Below, in pieces: positions 1 to 12,284 of a stretch of DNA of 64,000 bases (within the stretch, counting starts at the first letter, position 1; each line of letters opens with the position of its first letter). The translations under genes and the position numbers were made by a program. The DNA is from Sphingomonas sp. HF-S4 (GTDB lineage: Bacteria > Pseudomonadota > Alphaproteobacteria > Sphingomonadales > Sphingomonadaceae): NCBI RefSeq assembly GCF_032911445.1, contig NZ_JAWJEJ010000001.1:1984001-2048000 (forward strand), given 5' to 3'. A model generated the notes under the pieces. It searched no databases. It was not told where the DNA came from and saw only the letters and a program-made list of their open reading frames with translations.

Positions 1-661
1 CGAGCGGGGTCACCTGCCCGCCAGCGGCCCAGGTCGAGAGCAACTGGTTCTGCCCGTAGTCGAAGCTCAGCGGCAGCACCCCGAGCACACGATCCTTAGA
101 AACGATCTCAAGATACTGCGCCACGCTGATGGCTCCAAACCATAAATTGGCATGGCTCAGCATCACCCCCTTGGGCCGCCCGGTCGATCCCGAGGTGTAG
201 AGGATCGCCGCCAGCGCTTCGGGATCGGCCTGGCACGGCGGCAGCGTATCGCTGGACGCCAGTTCCTCCTCGATGACGATCGCGCAGCCGTCGGGTACGT
301 CGCCCGGCTCCAGCGCCGCGATCCGCGCGGCCTGCGTCACCAGCACCCGCGCGCCGCTATCGGCGAGGATGTGCGCCACCTGCGCGCGCTTGAGCACCGG
401 GTTGATCGGCACATGCACCAGCCCCGCCCGCGGCACCGCCAGCGGCAGCAGGCACGCCGCGCGCGTCTTGGGCAGCCAGGTCGCCACCCGATCCCCGGCC
501 GCGAGCCCCCGCCCCGCCAGCCGATGCGCGATCCCGCCGACCCGCGTCTCCAACTCGGCATAGGTCAGCGTCCCGGCACGCTCCTCCAGCGCCACGGCGT
601 CGGGGGCGCCGCGCAGCGGCAGCGTGTCGATCGGCTTCGGAATGGGATCGAGGGCAATCAT
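1..661 (-). CDS. AMP-forming acyl-CoA ligase, exosortase-A associated (partial)
   Basis: The reading frame stays open to the left edge of the window, so only about the first 220 residues are present. It is an adenylate-forming (ANL) enzyme: the P-loop-like motif YTSGSTGRPKG is at about residues 157-167, followed by a SHANLW segment. The start is the ATG whose complement lies at 659-661, and the first residues read MIALDPIPKPIDTLP. Divergently next to it are a carrier protein and two small hydrolases, the set that accompanies exosortase A/PEP-CTERM exopolysaccharide loci. I therefore infer the exosortase-A-associated acyl-CoA ligase that may load the neighbouring carrier protein. The substrate is unknown. 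Confidence 0.85.
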   Translation of the reverse strand, partial: MIALDPIPKPIDTLPLRGAPDAVALEERAGTLTYAELETRVGGIAHRLAGRGLAAGDRVATWLPKTRAACLLPLAVPRAGLVHVPINPVLKRAQVAHILADSGARVLVTQAARIAALEPGDVPDGCAIVIEEELASSDTLPPCQADPEALAAILYTSGSTGRPKGVMLSHANLWFGAISVAQYLEIVSKDRVLGVLPLSFDYGQNQLLSTWAAGGQVTPL

Positions 662-735
662 CGCGCGGACCTTAGCCTTGGCAGCGCACCCGCCAACCCT
701 TAGGGAGACGAAAAATCGCTCGCAGGGGACACGCA

Positions 736-1008
736 TTGCAGCGCGAAGGGTTCGCAAAGGTTGAAGAAGCCGTCCGCGGGGTGCTCCGCGACGTGCTCGG
801 ATTGAGCGAGGAACGCGCCGCTGCGTTCCACGAGGACACTCCCTTGTTCGGTGCGCTGCCCGAACTCGATTCGCTCGCAGTCGCGGGCGTGCTCACCGAG
901 ATCGAGGATCGGCTCGGCATCCTGATCGAGGACGATGAAGTCGATGGCGAAATGCTCGAGAGCTTCGGCGCGCTCGTCCGCTTCGCCGCCGACAAGGCGC
1001 TCGCTTGA
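736..1008 (+). CDS. Acyl carrier protein, exosortase-A associated
   Basis: This is a 90-residue acidic protein with the carrier-protein motif LDSLAV; Ser46 is the expected 4'-phosphopantetheine attachment site. The start is a TTG at 736, preceded by a purine-rich AGGGGA at 725-729 with normal spacing; no ATG gives a sensible N-terminus. It is divergent from the AMP ligase (75 bp apart) and its stop overlaps the next gene by 4 bp, so carrier protein and hydrolases are probably co-transcribed. Known exosortase-A loci carry such an ACP; the acyl group it carries is not established. Confidence 0.8.
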   Translation: MQREGFAKVEEAVRGVLRDVLGLSEERAAAFHEDTPLFGALPELDSLAVAGVLTEIEDRLGILIEDDEVDGEMLESFGALVRFAADKALA

Positions 1009-1646
1009 TCGATCATTATGACTGGGCCGGCGGCCGCGAGGCGATGCTTCGCTTCGGCCCCACCACCGGCCCGGTCGTTGTCGCGGCGCTTCCATTGTTC
1101 GAGGAAGCCAATCGCACCCGCGCGTTCACGGTGACGATCCTGCGCGCGCTCGCCGAACGCGGCATCGCCGGTGCGCTCCCCGATTTGCCCGGACAGGGCG
1201 AGAGCCTGGTGCCCACCGACGCAGTGCAACTGGGCGACTTACGCGACGCCTTCGCCGCCGCGGCCCGCCACGTCGGCAGCCCAGCGTATGCGCTTGGCAT
1301 CCGCAGTGGCGCGCTGCTCGATGCGACTGCCCTGCCCGCAGGCCGCTGGCACTTCGTACCCAGCACCGGCGCAGAGCTTCTCCGCGAGCTCGAAAGGCTG
1401 CGCCAGGCCGGCGGCGGCAGCGACTATGGCGGCAATCGTATATCGTCGGCACTGCTCGGCGAGCTTCCCACCGCAGGCATCGCGGCAGAGGGCCGGACGG
1501 TCCGGCTCGAAAGCGATCTCAAGCCCGCCGATCTGAAAGTCTCCGGCAGCCCGCTCTGGCGCCGCGCCGAACCGGACAACGATCCCGCGCTTGCCGCGCT
1601 GCTCGCCGACGACATCGCCGCTTGGATCCGCACATGCGAAAGCTGA
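1005..1646 (+). CDS. Alpha/beta-hydrolase-like protein, probable exosortase-A-associated hydrolase 2
   Basis: This 213-residue protein starts at a TTG overlapping the carrier protein stop. It has the strand pattern of an alpha/beta hydrolase (PDLPGQGES near residue 60), but the nucleophile elbow region (ALGIRSGALL, about residues 98-107) is not a canonical G-x-S-x-G, so activity is uncertain. Its place between the carrier protein and a clear exosortase-A hydrolase 1 supports the hydrolase 2 call. It is shorter than most members I know of (around 260-270 residues). The next gene overlaps its 3' end. Confidence 0.65.
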   Translation: MIDHYDWAGGREAMLRFGPTTGPVVVAALPLFEEANRTRAFTVTILRALAERGIAGALPDLPGQGESLVPTDAVQLGDLRDAFAAAARHVGSPAYALGIRSGALLDATALPAGRWHFVPSTGAELLRELERLRQAGGGSDYGGNRISSALLGELPTAGIAAEGRTVRLESDLKPADLKVSGSPLWRRAEPDNDPALAALLADDIAAWIRTCES

Positions 1647-2422
1647 TCGAATTCGCCTGCGCCGGCGAGACGCTGCTCGGCACGCTCGACGAGGGGCCGG
1701 GCACCACCGGCCTGCTGATCGTCTCGGGGGGCAACGAGATTCGCATCGGCGCGCATCGCGGCATGGTGCTGCTCGCCCAGCGCATCGCCGAGGCCGGCCA
1801 TCCGGTGTTCCGCTACGATCGCCGCGGAATTGGCGATTCGACCGGGGAGAATCACGGCTTCGAAAGCACCTCGGAAGACATTGCCGCCGCCACCGCCGCC
1901 TTCCGCGTCGAAACCGGCGTCACTCGGATCGTCGGCTATGGCAATTGCGACGCCGCCACTGCGCTCGCTTTCTTCCACGGTCGCGCGAGGATCGACGCGC
2001 TGCTCCTCGCCAATCCCTGGGTGATCGAGCGGACCGACGACCTGCCCCCCGCCGCCGCGATCCGAGCCCGCTATGCCGAGCGGGTGCGCGATCCGAAGGA
2101 ATGGCTGCGACTGCTGCGCGGAGGAGTTAACATTTCCAAGCTAGCCAGCGGCTTGCTCAAGGCTTCTCGCAAACGGCCTCAGCAATCAGGCGGCCTGCCC
2201 GGTCGCTTAGCTACCGCACTGGCCGATAGCCACGTACCCACCACCATCCTCCTCGCTAAGGGCGACAACACCGCGATCGCCTTCGCCGACGCCTTTGCCG
2301 GCCCCGCTTTCGCTGCGGTCCGCAATAAGATCAGCGTCAGCCTATGCGACAGCGCCAGCCACAGCTTCGCCTCGCCATCGGATAAGGATTGGCTATTCGA
2401 ACAGGTTAGCGCTGCTCTTTGA
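1634..2422 (+). CDS. Exosortase-A-associated alpha/beta hydrolase 1
   Basis: This 262-residue protein has the family signature SGGNEIRIGAHRG near residue 35 and YDRRGIGDS near residue 67. The nucleophile elbow reads GYGNCDAAT, placing a cysteine rather than serine at the active site, as is usual in this family. The ATG at 1634 was chosen over an in-frame TTG at 1622 because it gives the typical MRKLIEF start; it overlaps the preceding gene by 13 bp. The last third (about 2130-2200) contains more A/T-rich codons than the rest. Role: presumed acyl transfer or hydrolysis in polysaccharide/PEP-CTERM surface biogenesis. Confidence 0.8.
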   Translation: MRKLIEFACAGETLLGTLDEGPGTTGLLIVSGGNEIRIGAHRGMVLLAQRIAEAGHPVFRYDRRGIGDSTGENHGFESTSEDIAAATAAFRVETGVTRIVGYGNCDAATALAFFHGRARIDALLLANPWVIERTDDLPPAAAIRARYAERVRDPKEWLRLLRGGVNISKLASGLLKASRKRPQQSGGLPGRLATALADSHVPTTILLAKGDNTAIAFADAFAGPAFAAVRNKISVSLCDSASHSFASPSDKDWLFEQVSAAL

Positions 2423-2489
2423 GAGCTGTTCTCAGCATTCGCTGGGGAGGCCAAAAGTGCGTTTCGCCTAAACTTTACTAACCCTCCGG

Positions 2490-3461
2490 CTACTCCGCCG
2501 CTTGCGCGACTTGCTCGAAGTCGGCCTCGGCCAGGAAACGCTCGGCATCGAGCGCGGCCATGCAGCCGGTGCCCGCCGCGGTGATCGCCTGGCGGTAGTG
2601 CTTGTCCATCACGTCGCCGCACGCGAACACGCCGGGGACGTTGGTCCGCGTCGTGCCCTTCTCGACGGTGATGTAGCCGTCGTCGTCGAGCGCAATATGC
2701 CCGCGGAACAGCTCGGTTGCCGGATGATGCCCGATCGCGACGAACCCGCCATCGACGTCGAGCGTCGAAAGTTCGCCGGTCTCCATGTCCTTGAGCTCGA
2801 TGCCCACCAGGCCGGTCACGCCGCCGCCGTCGATGAAGCGCTCGACCTTCTTGTTCCACAGCGTGGTGATCTTGTCGTTGGCGAACAGCCGCTGCTGGAG
2901 GATCTTCTCGGCACGCAGGCTGTCGCGGCGATGGATCAGCGTCACGTCGTGGCTGTGGTTGGTGAGGTACAGCGCCTCTTCCACGGCCGTGTTGCCGCCG
3001 CCGATCACCGCGACCTTCTTGCCGCGGAAGAAGAAGCCGTCGCAGGTCGCGCAGGCGCTGACGCCCTTGCCCTTCAGCAACTCCTCCGAATCGAGCCCCA
3101 GCCACTTGGCCTGCGCGCCGGTGGCAATCACCAGCGTATCGCCGACATAGACGGTGCCGCTATCGCCAACCATCCGGAACGGGCGCTGCGATACGTCGAC
3201 CTCGACGATCGTGTCCCACAGCATCTGCGCGCCGACATGCTCGGCCTGCGCCTGCATCTCCTGCATCAGCCACGGACCCTGGATGACTTCGCGGAAGCCG
3301 GGATAGTTCTCGACGTCGGTGGTCGTCATCAGCTGGCCGCCCGGCTGGATGCCCTGCACCACGATCGGCGACAGCCCGGCGCGCGCGCCATAGATCGCCG
3401 CGGAAAGCCCGGCGGGCCCCGAACCGAGGATGAGCATGCGAGTCGAGTGCGTGGCAGTCAT
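2490..3461 (-). CDS. trxB: Thioredoxin-disulfide reductase
   Basis: This 323-residue flavoprotein reduces thioredoxin with NADPH. Visible are the FAD-binding GSGPAGLSAA near the N-terminus, the redox-active CATCDG motif near residue 135, the NADPH-binding GGGNTAVEEA near residue 158, and the second FAD motif FACGDVMD near residue 280. I chose the ATG giving MTATHSTRM; an upstream in-frame ATG would add ten residues (MRPSATPEDT) not typical of the family. It is convergent with the exosortase hydrolase. This is a housekeeping gene unrelated to the catabolic loci on its right. Confidence 0.97.
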   Translation of the reverse strand: MTATHSTRMLILGSGPAGLSAAIYGARAGLSPIVVQGIQPGGQLMTTTDVENYPGFREVIQGPWLMQEMQAQAEHVGAQMLWDTIVEVDVSQRPFRMVGDSGTVYVGDTLVIATGAQAKWLGLDSEELLKGKGVSACATCDGFFFRGKKVAVIGGGNTAVEEALYLTNHSHDVTLIHRRDSLRAEKILQQRLFANDKITTLWNKKVERFIDGGGVTGLVGIELKDMETGELSTLDVDGGFVAIGHHPATELFRGHIALDDDGYITVEKGTTRTNVPGVFACGDVMDKHYRQAITAAGTGCMAALDAERFLAEADFEQVAQAAE

Positions 3462-3727
3462 GGTGTCTTCCGGAGTCGCTGAGGGCCGCATCTAGGGGGA
3501 GGTGGTCTCCACGCGCAACATGGGGCTGCGCCGCGCCCGCACAATGCTGTGGGCAAACAGCAATGCTTTGGCGCCGGCAAGCCGCGCCTCTCTGCGAGCG
3601 GCTGGACTCCCGCAAATCAACCTATCATCATCGCCAGTAACGAATCGACGTGTCGTCGACCGGGGCCGCATTCAACTAAAAGCATCGAGGTCAATTTTCG
3701 TAAATTGCATTCAGGGGGAGTCGAACA

Positions 3728-4222
3728 ATGGAAACGGTCCAAGTCGATTCGATCGCAACAATTCTACTCCAGCTCGCCGCCGCAGTGTTGCTCGCCGCAG
3801 GTTCTTGGGGGATTGCTCGCTTCACCAAATGGCTGGGCCTGCAGAACAACGCCCAGATCAATAGCGCGATGGAAGCCGCGCTGCAGAAGTCGGTCACCTA
3901 TGGTCTCCAGCAGGCGCAGGATACGATCCGACAGAAGGGCTGGGACCATATCGAGGTCAAGAACCAGGCGCTCGCCTCGGCGCTCCCCTATATGACCGAG
4001 CGCTTCACCGCGACACTCAAGCAGGCCGGAGTCGATGTGAAGAACGAGGCGGCGCTTAAGAACGTGGTGGCGCAGGCGCTGGACCGTGCGTTCCCCGCCG
4101 CCGCAGCGGTGGCCGCCGCCTCCCCCGCGACGCCGCCAGCAACCGCGCCCAATCCCGCGCACACCGCAGAGCTGCCCCCGCCCCAGGGCGTGGTGGTAAC
4201 TGGCGTCAGCGAGCAGCTCTAG
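3728..4222 (+). CDS. Small membrane protein with holin-LLH-like profile
   Basis: This 164-residue protein has one N-terminal hydrophobic segment (about residues 8-30), an alpha-helical middle with QNNAQINSAMEAALQK, and a low-complexity Ala/Pro tail (about residues 122-150). The single TM followed by a helical Asn/Ala/Lys-rich domain resembles LLH-type phage holin-like proteins, but no lysis genes or prophage genes surround it, so a phage role is not supported. A GGGGG tract just upstream (3715-3719) could serve as its ribosome-binding site. The 266 bp between trxB and this gene hold no other convincing gene. Confidence 0.6.
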   Translation: METVQVDSIATILLQLAAAVLLAAGSWGIARFTKWLGLQNNAQINSAMEAALQKSVTYGLQQAQDTIRQKGWDHIEVKNQALASALPYMTERFTATLKQAGVDVKNEAALKNVVAQALDRAFPAAAAVAAASPATPPATAPNPAHTAELPPPQGVVVTGVSEQL

Positions 4223-4230
4223 GCGGACGC

Positions 4231-6165
<1,935 letters not shown>

Positions 6166-6173
<8 letters not shown>

Positions 6174-6837
6174 AGCGCAGGCCCATCGCCTCGAGCTTGG
6201 GTCGCATGTCGTAGATGTCGAGTCCCAGTTCGCCCGCCGCCAGCCGCTTGCGCTTGCCTTCCTCGGCCGCCTCGCGTGCCTGCGCCCTCTCGAGAACAGA
6301 CGCTGCATCTGCGCGCCTGACCACGCAGACGCCATCGTCGTCAGCGACGATCACGTCACCTGCCTCGATCGCCGCTCCCGCACAGACGATCGGCACATTG
6401 ACCGAGCCGAGCGTCGCCTTGATCGTGCCCTGTGCCGAAATCGCTTTCGACCACACCGGAAAGCCCATCTCGGTAAGGTCGCGCACGTCGCGCACACCGG
6501 CGTCGATCACCAAGCCGCGACAGCCCCGCGCCATCGCCGACGTTGCCAGCAAATCCCCGAAATAGCCGTCGAAACAGGGCGAGGTGGGCGCCAGAACGAG
6601 TATATCCCCCTCGCGCAATTGTTCGATGGCGACATGGAGCATCCAATTGTCGCCCGGCGGGGAGGAGATCGTAACCGCCGAGCCCGCGATCCGCGCCCCG
6701 GGATAGATCGGGCGCATATAATGGCCAAGCAGGCCGATGCGTCCCTGCGCCTCGTGTACGGTTGCTACGCCCGCATGCGCGAGCCCGGCGAGCGTCGCGG
6801 GGTCAACGCGCTCGATGTTCTGGACTACTCTCGCCAT
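6166..6837 (-). CDS. ligK: 4-carboxy-4-hydroxy-2-oxoadipate aldolase / oxaloacetate decarboxylase
   Basis: This 223-residue RraA-fold aldolase cleaves 4-carboxy-4-hydroxy-2-oxoadipate to pyruvate and oxaloacetate, the last step of protocatechuate 4,5-cleavage. The family motifs [11 protein letters not shown] (about residue 92) and [12 protein letters not shown] (about residue 112), with the Arg/Asp that bind substrate carboxylate and metal, are present, as is the [11 protein letters not shown] segment near residue 175. It is the first gene of the leftward operon, divergent from the LysR regulator 97 bp away. Confidence 0.95.
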
Positions 6838-6905
6838 GCCGCTCTCTCCATTGATCGGCCATCGCTAGGGGAAGCCTATCGGCGGCAACAATTCGGATTG
6901 CGGGG

Positions 6906-6924
6906 TAGCGATAAGTTTTTGCTA
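6906..6924. promoter_or_regulatory. Candidate LysR box between ligK and the LysR gene
   Basis: In the 97-bp divergent intergenic region the sequence TAGC-N11-GCTA forms a dyad of the size LysR-type regulators bind, in the most A/T-rich stretch of the region (ATAAGTTTTTGCTAT). It lies 11 bp before the LysR ATG and would suit autoregulation and control of ligK. The arms are only 4 bp, so this is a candidate only. Confidence 0.35.
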
Positions 6925-6934
6925 TTGGATCGGC

Positions 6935-8131
6935 ATGAAGCCCGGGCCCTTCGACCTCAATCCGCGCCATCTCCGTGCCTTGTCGGCGATCATAGGCCGG
7001 GGCAGCATGAGCGCCGCGGCGGAAGCGGTGGGGCTTTCGCAGCCGGCATTGACCCAAGGCATCGCCAAGATCGAGCGCCGCCTGGGCGCAACACTATTCG
7101 AGCGCCACCCAGACGGCATGTCGCCGACGCCGGAGGGACGCCTGCTGGCCGAACGCAGTGAAGCCGCAATCGCGCATCTCTCCCAGGCAGTCCGCAGCGG
7201 CGGGCGCCGCTTTGCGCGACCCGAACTGCTGATGACCGGCACGCAATTACGCGCCTTTCTCGCGCTCGCCGATGCCGGCGGGTTCGCACGCGCGGCCGAA
7301 GCGACGGGGCTATCGCAGCCGGCACTGCACCGTGCCGCACGCGAGATCGAGCAGATCTGCGGGTATCCGCTGGTGGAACGGCGCGGGCGCGGTGTCGCGC
7401 TGACCGCCGCTGGAAGCATGCTCGCCCGCGGCATCAGGCTCGCACGCAGCGAACTGGCCGCCGCGATTGCCGAGATCGAAAGCAATGCCGGGGCGCAGGA
7501 GGGTAACCTCACGATCGGAGCGATGCCGCTTTCGCGCGCGCTCATCCTGCCGCGCGCCATCGCACGCTTCACGCGCGAGTATCCGCGGGTGCGGATCGAC
7601 GTGGTCGAAGGCTCCTGGCGCGAACTGATCGAGCCGCTGCTCGACGGCGTGCTCGATCTGACGGTCGGCGCGCTGCGCGAACACCCGCCGCGCGGCGCCT
7701 GCCAAGTGCCGCTGCTCGTCGACCGATTGGTGGTGATCGGCCGCGCCGGGCATCCGCTCGTCCGCGAGCCCGCACCGACGCTTGTGCAGCTCGCCGCATA
7801 TCCTTGGATCGTGGGTCAGTCGGGGACGCCGTTGCGAAGCCATTGGGAAGCGCTGTTCGCCGACAATGCGCTACCGCCCGCGCCGATCGAATGCGGATCG
7901 GTGATGGTAATTCGCGAGGTGCTGCGCGAGAGCGACTTCCTCACCTTGCTCTCGCCCGATCAGGTCGCACTCGAGGTCACGACAGGCGTGCTAGCCACGA
8001 TCGGCACGCCATTGTTACAGAGCAGCCGCACGATCGGCGTCACGTCGCGGGAGAATTGGCGACCGACCAGCGCGCAGGCACGGTTCCTCGAACTCCTGCG
8101 CAGCGTGTCGGGAATTCCGGAAAATCAATAG
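6935..8131 (+). CDS. ligR: LysR-type regulator with two N-terminal HTH domains
   Basis: This 398-residue regulator is divergent from ligK-ligU-ligI and upstream of ligJABC, the position of the protocatechuate regulator LigR. It is about 100 residues longer than a normal LysR protein because it carries two complete winged-HTH domains: HTH 1 at about residues 8-85 (AAEAVGLSQPALTQGIAKIE) and HTH 2 at about 100-180 (AAEATGLSQPALHRAAREIE). A single effector-binding domain follows from about 185 (GNLTIGAMPLSRALILP). Both helices look intact. The symbol is given by context; whether it is the direct orthologue of SYK-6 LigR is not certain. Confidence 0.85.
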   Translation: MKPGPFDLNPRHLRALSAIIGRGSMSAAAEAVGLSQPALTQGIAKIERRLGATLFERHPDGMSPTPEGRLLAERSEAAIAHLSQAVRSGGRRFARPELLMTGTQLRAFLALADAGGFARAAEATGLSQPALHRAAREIEQICGYPLVERRGRGVALTAAGSMLARGIRLARSELAAAIAEIESNAGAQEGNLTIGAMPLSRALILPRAIARFTREYPRVRIDVVEGSWRELIEPLLDGVLDLTVGALREHPPRGACQVPLLVDRLVVIGRAGHPLVREPAPTLVQLAAYPWIVGQSGTPLRSHWEALFADNALPPAPIECGSVMVIREVLRESDFLTLLSPDQVALEVTTGVLATIGTPLLQSSRTIGVTSRENWRPTSAQARFLELLRSVSGIPENQ

Positions 8132-8184
8132 TTATCCCGCAAAACCGATTGGATGCGCGCGCCGGACCGATCCAGTCTTGCGCA

Positions 8185-9045
8185 ATGGAGAGAAAAATCG
8201 CGCTGATCGGTTTTGGCGAGGCCGCGCGGGCCTTCGCGGCTGATCGCCCCTGCGACTTCGCTTTCTCCGCTTATGACTTGAAGACCGACGCTGCAATGCG
8301 CGCTGCCTTCTCTAAGGCAACTGTTCTTGGCGCCGGACGACCCGAAGACGCGCTTGCCGGTGCAGAGGCAGTACTGTCGCTGGTCACGGCGGACCAGGCG
8401 CTCGCAGCCGCGCGGGATTATGCTCGATATCTGGCGCCTGGCACGCTCTGGCTCGACATGAACAGCGTCGCGCCCGAAACCAAGCGCGCGGCCGCCGTCG
8501 CGATCGAAGGCGCCGGAGGGCGGTATGCCGATGTCGCGGTGATGGCACCGGTGCACCCGGCGCGCCGTGCCGTGCCGCTATTGGTGAGCGGCTCGCATGC
8601 CGAGGCCGCGACCGCGCTGCTGGAAACCCTGGGCTTTACCAGCGTCCGCGCGATCGAAGGCGCGATCGGCGCCGCGTCGGCGGTCAAGATGATCCGCTCG
8701 GTGATCGTCAAGGGGATCGAGGCGCTCACCGCCGAGTCCATGCTCGCCGCCGAAGTCGCGGGCGTGCGCGACCAAGTGCTTGCCTCGCTCGACGCGAGCG
8801 AGACAGGGCGCAGCTGGGCCGAGCGCGTCGACTATGCGCTCAATCGCATGCTGATCCACGGCGCCCGCCGGGCAGCCGAGATGGAAGAAGCCGCCCGAAC
8901 GCTGGAGGCGCTAGGGATCGACGCTGCAATGACTCGCGGCACGATCGCGTACCAGCGGGAAATCGGCGCCATCGCCAATGCCGCCCCCGCCGGCCTCGAC
9001 GCCAAACTCACCCTCATCCTCGACAGGAAGGCGAAGGCCGCGTGA
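8185..9045 (+). CDS. NAD(P)-binding dehydrogenase with DUF1932-type C-terminal domain
   Basis: This 286-residue protein has an N-terminal Rossmann segment (ALIGFGEAARAFA) and a helical C-terminal domain like the 6-phosphogluconate/3-hydroxyisobutyrate dehydrogenase superfamily (GAIGAASAVKMIRSVIVKG near residue 162, where the Lys is in the catalytic-lysine position). It starts 53 bp after the LysR gene and its stop overlaps the ligJ GTG start by 4 bp, so it is translationally coupled to the protocatechuate operon. The known pathway needs no further oxidoreductase, so substrate and role are open; it may handle a side product or an alternative hydroxy-acid intermediate. Confidence 0.75.
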   Translation: MERKIALIGFGEAARAFAADRPCDFAFSAYDLKTDAAMRAAFSKATVLGAGRPEDALAGAEAVLSLVTADQALAAARDYARYLAPGTLWLDMNSVAPETKRAAAVAIEGAGGRYADVAVMAPVHPARRAVPLLVSGSHAEAATALLETLGFTSVRAIEGAIGAASAVKMIRSVIVKGIEALTAESMLAAEVAGVRDQVLASLDASETGRSWAERVDYALNRMLIHGARRAAEMEEAARTLEALGIDAAMTRGTIAYQREIGAIANAAPAGLDAKLTLILDRKAKAA

Positions 9046-10067
9046 CCCTGATCATCGACTGCCACGGCCATTATACGACCGCGCCGGCCGCGCATAACGA
9101 TTGGCGCGAGGCGCAGAAGGCTGCGTTCAAGGCGGGCGAGGCCCCCCCGCCCTACCCCGCTATCTCCGACGACGAGATCCGCGAGACGCTGGAGGCGAAC
9201 CAAATCCGCCTTATCCGCGAACGTGGCGCGGACATGACGATCTTCTCGCCCCGCGCTTCCGCGATGGCGCCGCATGTCGGCGACGAAAGTGTCGCCAAGG
9301 CCTGGGCGCGCGCCAATAACGATCTCATCGCCCGCTGCGTGGATCTCTATCCGGAGACCTTCGCCGGGGTGTGCATGCTGCCGCAGAACCCCAAGGCGGA
9401 CATGACCGGCTCGATCGAGGAGCTCGATCGCTGCGTCAACGAACTCGGGTTTATCGGCTGCAATCTCAATCCCGATCCCGGCGGCGGGCACTTTACCGCG
9501 CCGCCGCTCACCGACCGCTTCTGGTATCCGTTCTACGAGAAGATGGTCGAGCTCGACGTGCCGGCGATGATCCACGTCTCGGGCAGCTGCAACCCCGGCT
9601 TGCACGCCACCGGCGCCTATTACATTGCCGCCGATACGATCGCCTTCATGCAGTTGATCGAGGGCAATCTGTTTGCCGACTTCCCTGCGCTACGCTTCAT
9701 CATCCCGCATGGCGGCGGTGCGGTGCCCTATCATTGGGGCCGCTATCGCGGGCTGGCCGACATGCTCAAGCAGCCGAACCTCGACGGGCATGTAATGAAC
9801 AACGTGTTCTTCGATACCTGCGTCTACCACCAGCCCGGCGTGAATCTGCTCGCAGAGGTGATCGACACCAAGAACATCCTGTTCGGCAGCGAGATGGTCG
9901 GCGCAGTACGCGGCATCGATCCCCAGACCGGCCAGTATTTCGACGACACCAAACGCTATGTCGATGCGCTGCAGATCGATCAGGAACAGCGGCATGCGAT
10001 CTTCGAGGGCAATGCCCGCCGCGTCTTCCCGCGCCTCGACGCCAAGCTTCGGGCCCGCGGCCTGTGA
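9042..10067 (+). CDS. ligJ: 4-oxalomesaconate hydratase
   Basis: This 341-residue amidohydrolase-2 family protein begins at a GTG that overlaps the previous stop. N-terminal DCHGHYTTAP supplies the HxH metal motif; IHVSGSCNPG (about residue 175), IIPHGGGAVPYHWGR (about residue 220) and FGSEMVGA (about residue 282) are the other family landmarks. It adds water to 4-oxalomesaconate to give 4-carboxy-4-hydroxy-2-oxoadipate, the substrate of LigK. It is followed directly by ligA and ligB. Confidence 0.95.
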   Translation: MTLIIDCHGHYTTAPAAHNDWREAQKAAFKAGEAPPPYPAISDDEIRETLEANQIRLIRERGADMTIFSPRASAMAPHVGDESVAKAWARANNDLIARCVDLYPETFAGVCMLPQNPKADMTGSIEELDRCVNELGFIGCNLNPDPGGGHFTAPPLTDRFWYPFYEKMVELDVPAMIHVSGSCNPGLHATGAYYIAADTIAFMQLIEGNLFADFPALRFIIPHGGGAVPYHWGRYRGLADMLKQPNLDGHVMNNVFFDTCVYHQPGVNLLAEVIDTKNILFGSEMVGAVRGIDPQTGQYFDDTKRYVDALQIDQEQRHAIFEGNARRVFPRLDAKLRARGL

Positions 10068-10078
10068 CGGAGGAACCA

Positions 10079-12280
<2,202 letters not shown>

Positions 12281-12284
<4 letters not shown>

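Noticed and set aside
3728..4222. Prophage remnant suggested by the holin-like protein
   Set aside because: No lysin, integrase, attachment site or phage structural gene nearby, and flanks are ordinary chromosomal genes.
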